DNA from: an uncultured Myxococcales bacterium
Lineage (GTDB): Bacteria; Myxococcota_A; Bradymonadia; UBA7976; UBA1532
Direction: 5' to 3'
Length of the DNA: 8,752 nt
NCBI GenBank assembly: GCA_937896275.1
Contig: CALBMW010000635.1
Location: forward strand, 1-8,752
The translations under genes and the position numbers were made by a program. This document shows, piece after piece, positions 7,454 to 8,752 of the stretch. The notes below the pieces were generated by a model that made no database searches, was not told the DNA's origin, and was given only the letters and a program-made list of their open reading frames with translations. How positions within the stretch are numbered: position 1 is the stretch's first letter; each line of letters begins with the position of its first letter.

Positions 7454-8503
7454 ATGAGCCGCCAGGATCCCTCCAACGGACCCCACCGCCCCCCCCCGGC
7501 GGGCACCGAGGACGAGACCATCGACGTCGAGGACGCCGACGCGTCGGTCGACTCGACCGTCGATCTGCCCTCGCTGGCCGGTGAGATCCCCTGGACGGAC
7601 ACCTCGTCGGAGCCCCTCGTGATCGCCTTCGCGGGCGGCAAGGGCGGGGCCGGCCGCAGCTTGTTGGCCGCAAACGTAGGGCTCCTGCTGTCGCGCCTGG
7701 GGCGCTGTGTGGTGGTCGCGGATCTCGATCCCGGCGGCTCCAACCTGCACACCTACCTCGGACTCGAGCCGCTCCTCCCGACGCCGGGCTCGCTGCTTCG
7801 GCAGCCGGGGCCGCCGCTCATCGAGAAGCTGAGCGGCACGAACCTCAGCCTGTGCCGACCGCCCCGCCCGATGGGCACCGGCGCCGACGATCCGTTGCGG
7901 GCCGAGGCCTTGCAGGCGGCGCTCGCTCAGCGCGCCGACGTCGTGATCCTCGACCTGGGCGCCCAGGCCGATCCGCTGACGCTCGACAGCTACCTGGCGG
8001 CCGACGCGGGGATCGTCGTGGTGCTGCCCGAGCCGGTGGCGGTCGAGCGCTCCTACGCCTTCCTGCGCGCCGCGCTCTACCGCCGGTTGATGCATGGGGA
8101 CGACGAGCCCGCCGTCGTCGCGCGGGCGCTCCTGGCCGCCGACCAGGTGGGGCAGCTCGACACGCCGGCCGATCTGGTGGCAGCACTGAACGGTGTTCAC
8201 CCAAACGCCGCCGCCGCCATCCGCGCTCGGGTGATGGCCTTCAACCCCAAGATACTCATCAACAAGTGTCGCTCGCGGTCCGACCGCGACATGGCCGCGG
8301 GCGTCGTGTCGGCGGTGGGACGACGGTTGGGCATCAACGCAGAGGATCTGGGTGGGGTGGAGTACGACGACGCCGCTTGGGAGGCCACGCGGCGGCGCCG
8401 CCCCTTGCTGTTGGAGTATCCCGGCTCGACCCTCGGCGCCGACGTCGAGCGCATGGCCCGTCGGCTGCTGGCCACGGTCGGCGCCCGGGAGCAGCGAGGA
8501 TGA
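7454..8503 (+). CDS. MinD/ParA-family P-loop ATPase (FlhG-like, deltaproteobacterial type) with altered Walker A
   Basis: Predicted ATPase of the MinD/ParA/FlhG class, 349 residues. Such proteins act as dimeric ATP switches that position or count cellular structures; this one's cargo is unknown. An acidic, disordered N-terminal tail (1-54) precedes the fold. The deviant Walker A is GGKGGAGRS (61-69): the signature lysine is kept (Lys63) but the P-loop lysine is Arg68 (CGC codon). DLD (90-92) with GGSNLHTYLG forms the next motif, and Walker B is VVILDLG (163-169). The region after it (PEPVAVERSYAFLRAALYRRL, 192-212, and VEYDDAAW with RRRRPLLLEYP, 302-323) is what I recall for an uncharacterised deltaproteobacterial FlhG-like family. 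No C-terminal amphipathic MinD-type helix is obvious. The ATG at 7454 has GAGAGGAG just upstream. A run of nine C (7489-7497) lies in codons 12-15. The stop overlaps the J-like gene by ATGA. No flagellar gene is visible. Confidence 0.92.
   Translation: MSRQDPSNGPHRPPPAGTEDETIDVEDADASVDSTVDLPSLAGEIPWTDTSSEPLVIAFAGGKGGAGRSLLAANVGLLLSRLGRCVVVADLDPGGSNLHTYLGLEPLLPTPGSLLRQPGPPLIEKLSGTNLSLCRPPRPMGTGADDPLRAEALQAALAQRADVVILDLGAQADPLTLDSYLAADAGIVVVLPEPVAVERSYAFLRAALYRRLMHGDDEPAVVARALLAADQVGQLDTPADLVAALNGVHPNAAAAIRARVMAFNPKILINKCRSRSDRDMAAGVVSAVGRRLGINAEDLGGVEYDDAAWEATRRRRPLLLEYPGSTLGADVERMARRLLATVGAREQRG
8496..8499 (+). promoter_or_regulatory. Shine-Dalgarno of the J-like gene that leaves two possible starts
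   Basis: GAGG directly abuts the ATG at 8500, which is too close for ideal initiation, but lies 9 bases before a second in-frame ATG at 8509. The first ATG gives the ATGA overlap with the ATPase stop; the second has better spacing. The proteins differ only by the residues Met-Ser-Pro. Confidence 0.4.
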
Positions 8504-8752
8504 GCCCGATGGACGAGCGCGACGAGAGCGCCAACCTGTATGGGGTGCTCGAGGTCGAGCCGGGCGCGACCGACGACGAGATCCGGCGGGCCTACAAGCG
8601 TCTCTCGGCGCTCTTCGACCCCAACAGCACCATCGTCTATGGGCTCTACCGCTCCGCCGAGGCGAAGCGCCTCGTCGAACGCATGCGCGTCGCCTACGAG
8701 ACGCTCGTCGACCCCGAGAAGAGACGCGAATACGATCGCGTGCTGTATCCAC
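8500..8752 (+). CDS. J-domain-like protein lacking HPD, partner of the MinD/ARA-type ATPase, 3' end missing
   Basis: First 84 residues of a protein running off the right edge. Residues 12-82 align with a DnaJ J-domain: helix I NLYGVLEVEPGATDDEIRRA (12-31), helix II AYKRLSALF, a longer loop, helix III AKRLVERMRVAYETLVDP (55-72) and helix IV EKRREYDRVL. Where DnaJ has the His-Pro-Asp that stimulates Hsp70, this protein has Asp40-Pro41-Asn42. It is therefore unlikely to be a working Hsp70 co-chaperone and is more likely a structural or interaction module. The ATGA overlap with the ATPase gene implies coupled translation and a shared task. I recall J-like proteins with a RodZ-like helix-turn-helix (HTH_25) next to such ATPases in Deltaproteobacteria; that part would lie outside the window and is not seen. 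Starts at 8500 and 8509 are both possible. Confidence 0.85.
   Translation, partial: MSPMDERDESANLYGVLEVEPGATDDEIRRAYKRLSALFDPNSTIVYGLYRSAEAKRLVERMRVAYETLVDPEKRREYDRVLYP

Noticed and set aside
7454..8503. Calling the ATPase minD, parA, soj or flhG
   Set aside because: It lacks an evident MinD membrane helix, parB/parS or flagellar neighbours, and its P-loop is altered, so a specific gene symbol would overstate the evidence.
7259..8752. N-terminal extension of the kinase frame upstream of 7258
   Set aside because: It is Arg-rich, runs antisense to the ATPase and J-like genes, and has no domain. The first TM segment starts just after the ATG at 7258.

Overview
The window is roughly 70% G+C by eye, with dense genes, short intergenic gaps and 4-base start/stop overlaps. 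Three things point to a Gram-negative bacterium of the myxobacterial / former Deltaproteobacteria type (Myxococcota or a relative): a lipoprotein with a four-cysteine module right after its lipidation site followed by carboxypeptidase-regulatory-like beta-sandwich repeats; a MinD/ParA ATPase of the FlhG-like type typical of that group, coupled to a J-like protein; and the very high GC. This is inference from gene content; the window has no rRNA or other marker gene.

Layout. Minus strand, read right to left from about 7258: a membrane-bound sensor histidine kinase (5174-7258), rsmD for 16S rRNA guanine-N2 methylation (4626-5177), coaD for phosphopantetheine adenylyltransferase (4101-4595), a small lipoprotein with repeats in its signal peptide (3432-4055), a 543-residue lipoprotein (1804-3435), and, after a 162-base gap with a candidate promoter, fadB (1-1641, running off the left edge). 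Kinase/rsmD and the two lipoprotein genes each overlap by 4 bases (GTGA), and rsmD/coaD are 30 bases apart, so kinase-rsmD-coaD and the lipoprotein pair look like one or two translationally coupled operons. Plus strand, divergent from the kinase across a 195-base gap: a MinD/ParA-family ATPase (7454-8503) overlapping by ATGA a J-domain-like protein (8500 to the right edge).

How the genes relate. coaD makes dephospho-CoA, and FadB uses acyl-CoA substrates in beta-oxidation, but they appear to be in separate transcription units. rsmD-coaD is a widely conserved neighbour pair. The kinase has no response regulator in the window. The least explained system is the ATPase/J-like pair: the ATPase has Arg where the P-loop Lys should be, and the J-like domain has lost HPD. 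The most unusual sequence detail is a four-copy 15-bp tandem repeat coding the hydrophobic core of the small lipoprotein's signal peptide, behind what may be a CTG start.

No gene-free stretch exceeds 300 bases. The two largest gaps (1642-1803 and 7259-7453) hold only weak promoter-like elements and a GC-rich hairpin. I see no tRNA, rRNA, CRISPR array, insertion sequence or convincing intrinsic terminator. Long open frames on the strand opposite real genes are artefacts of high GC.
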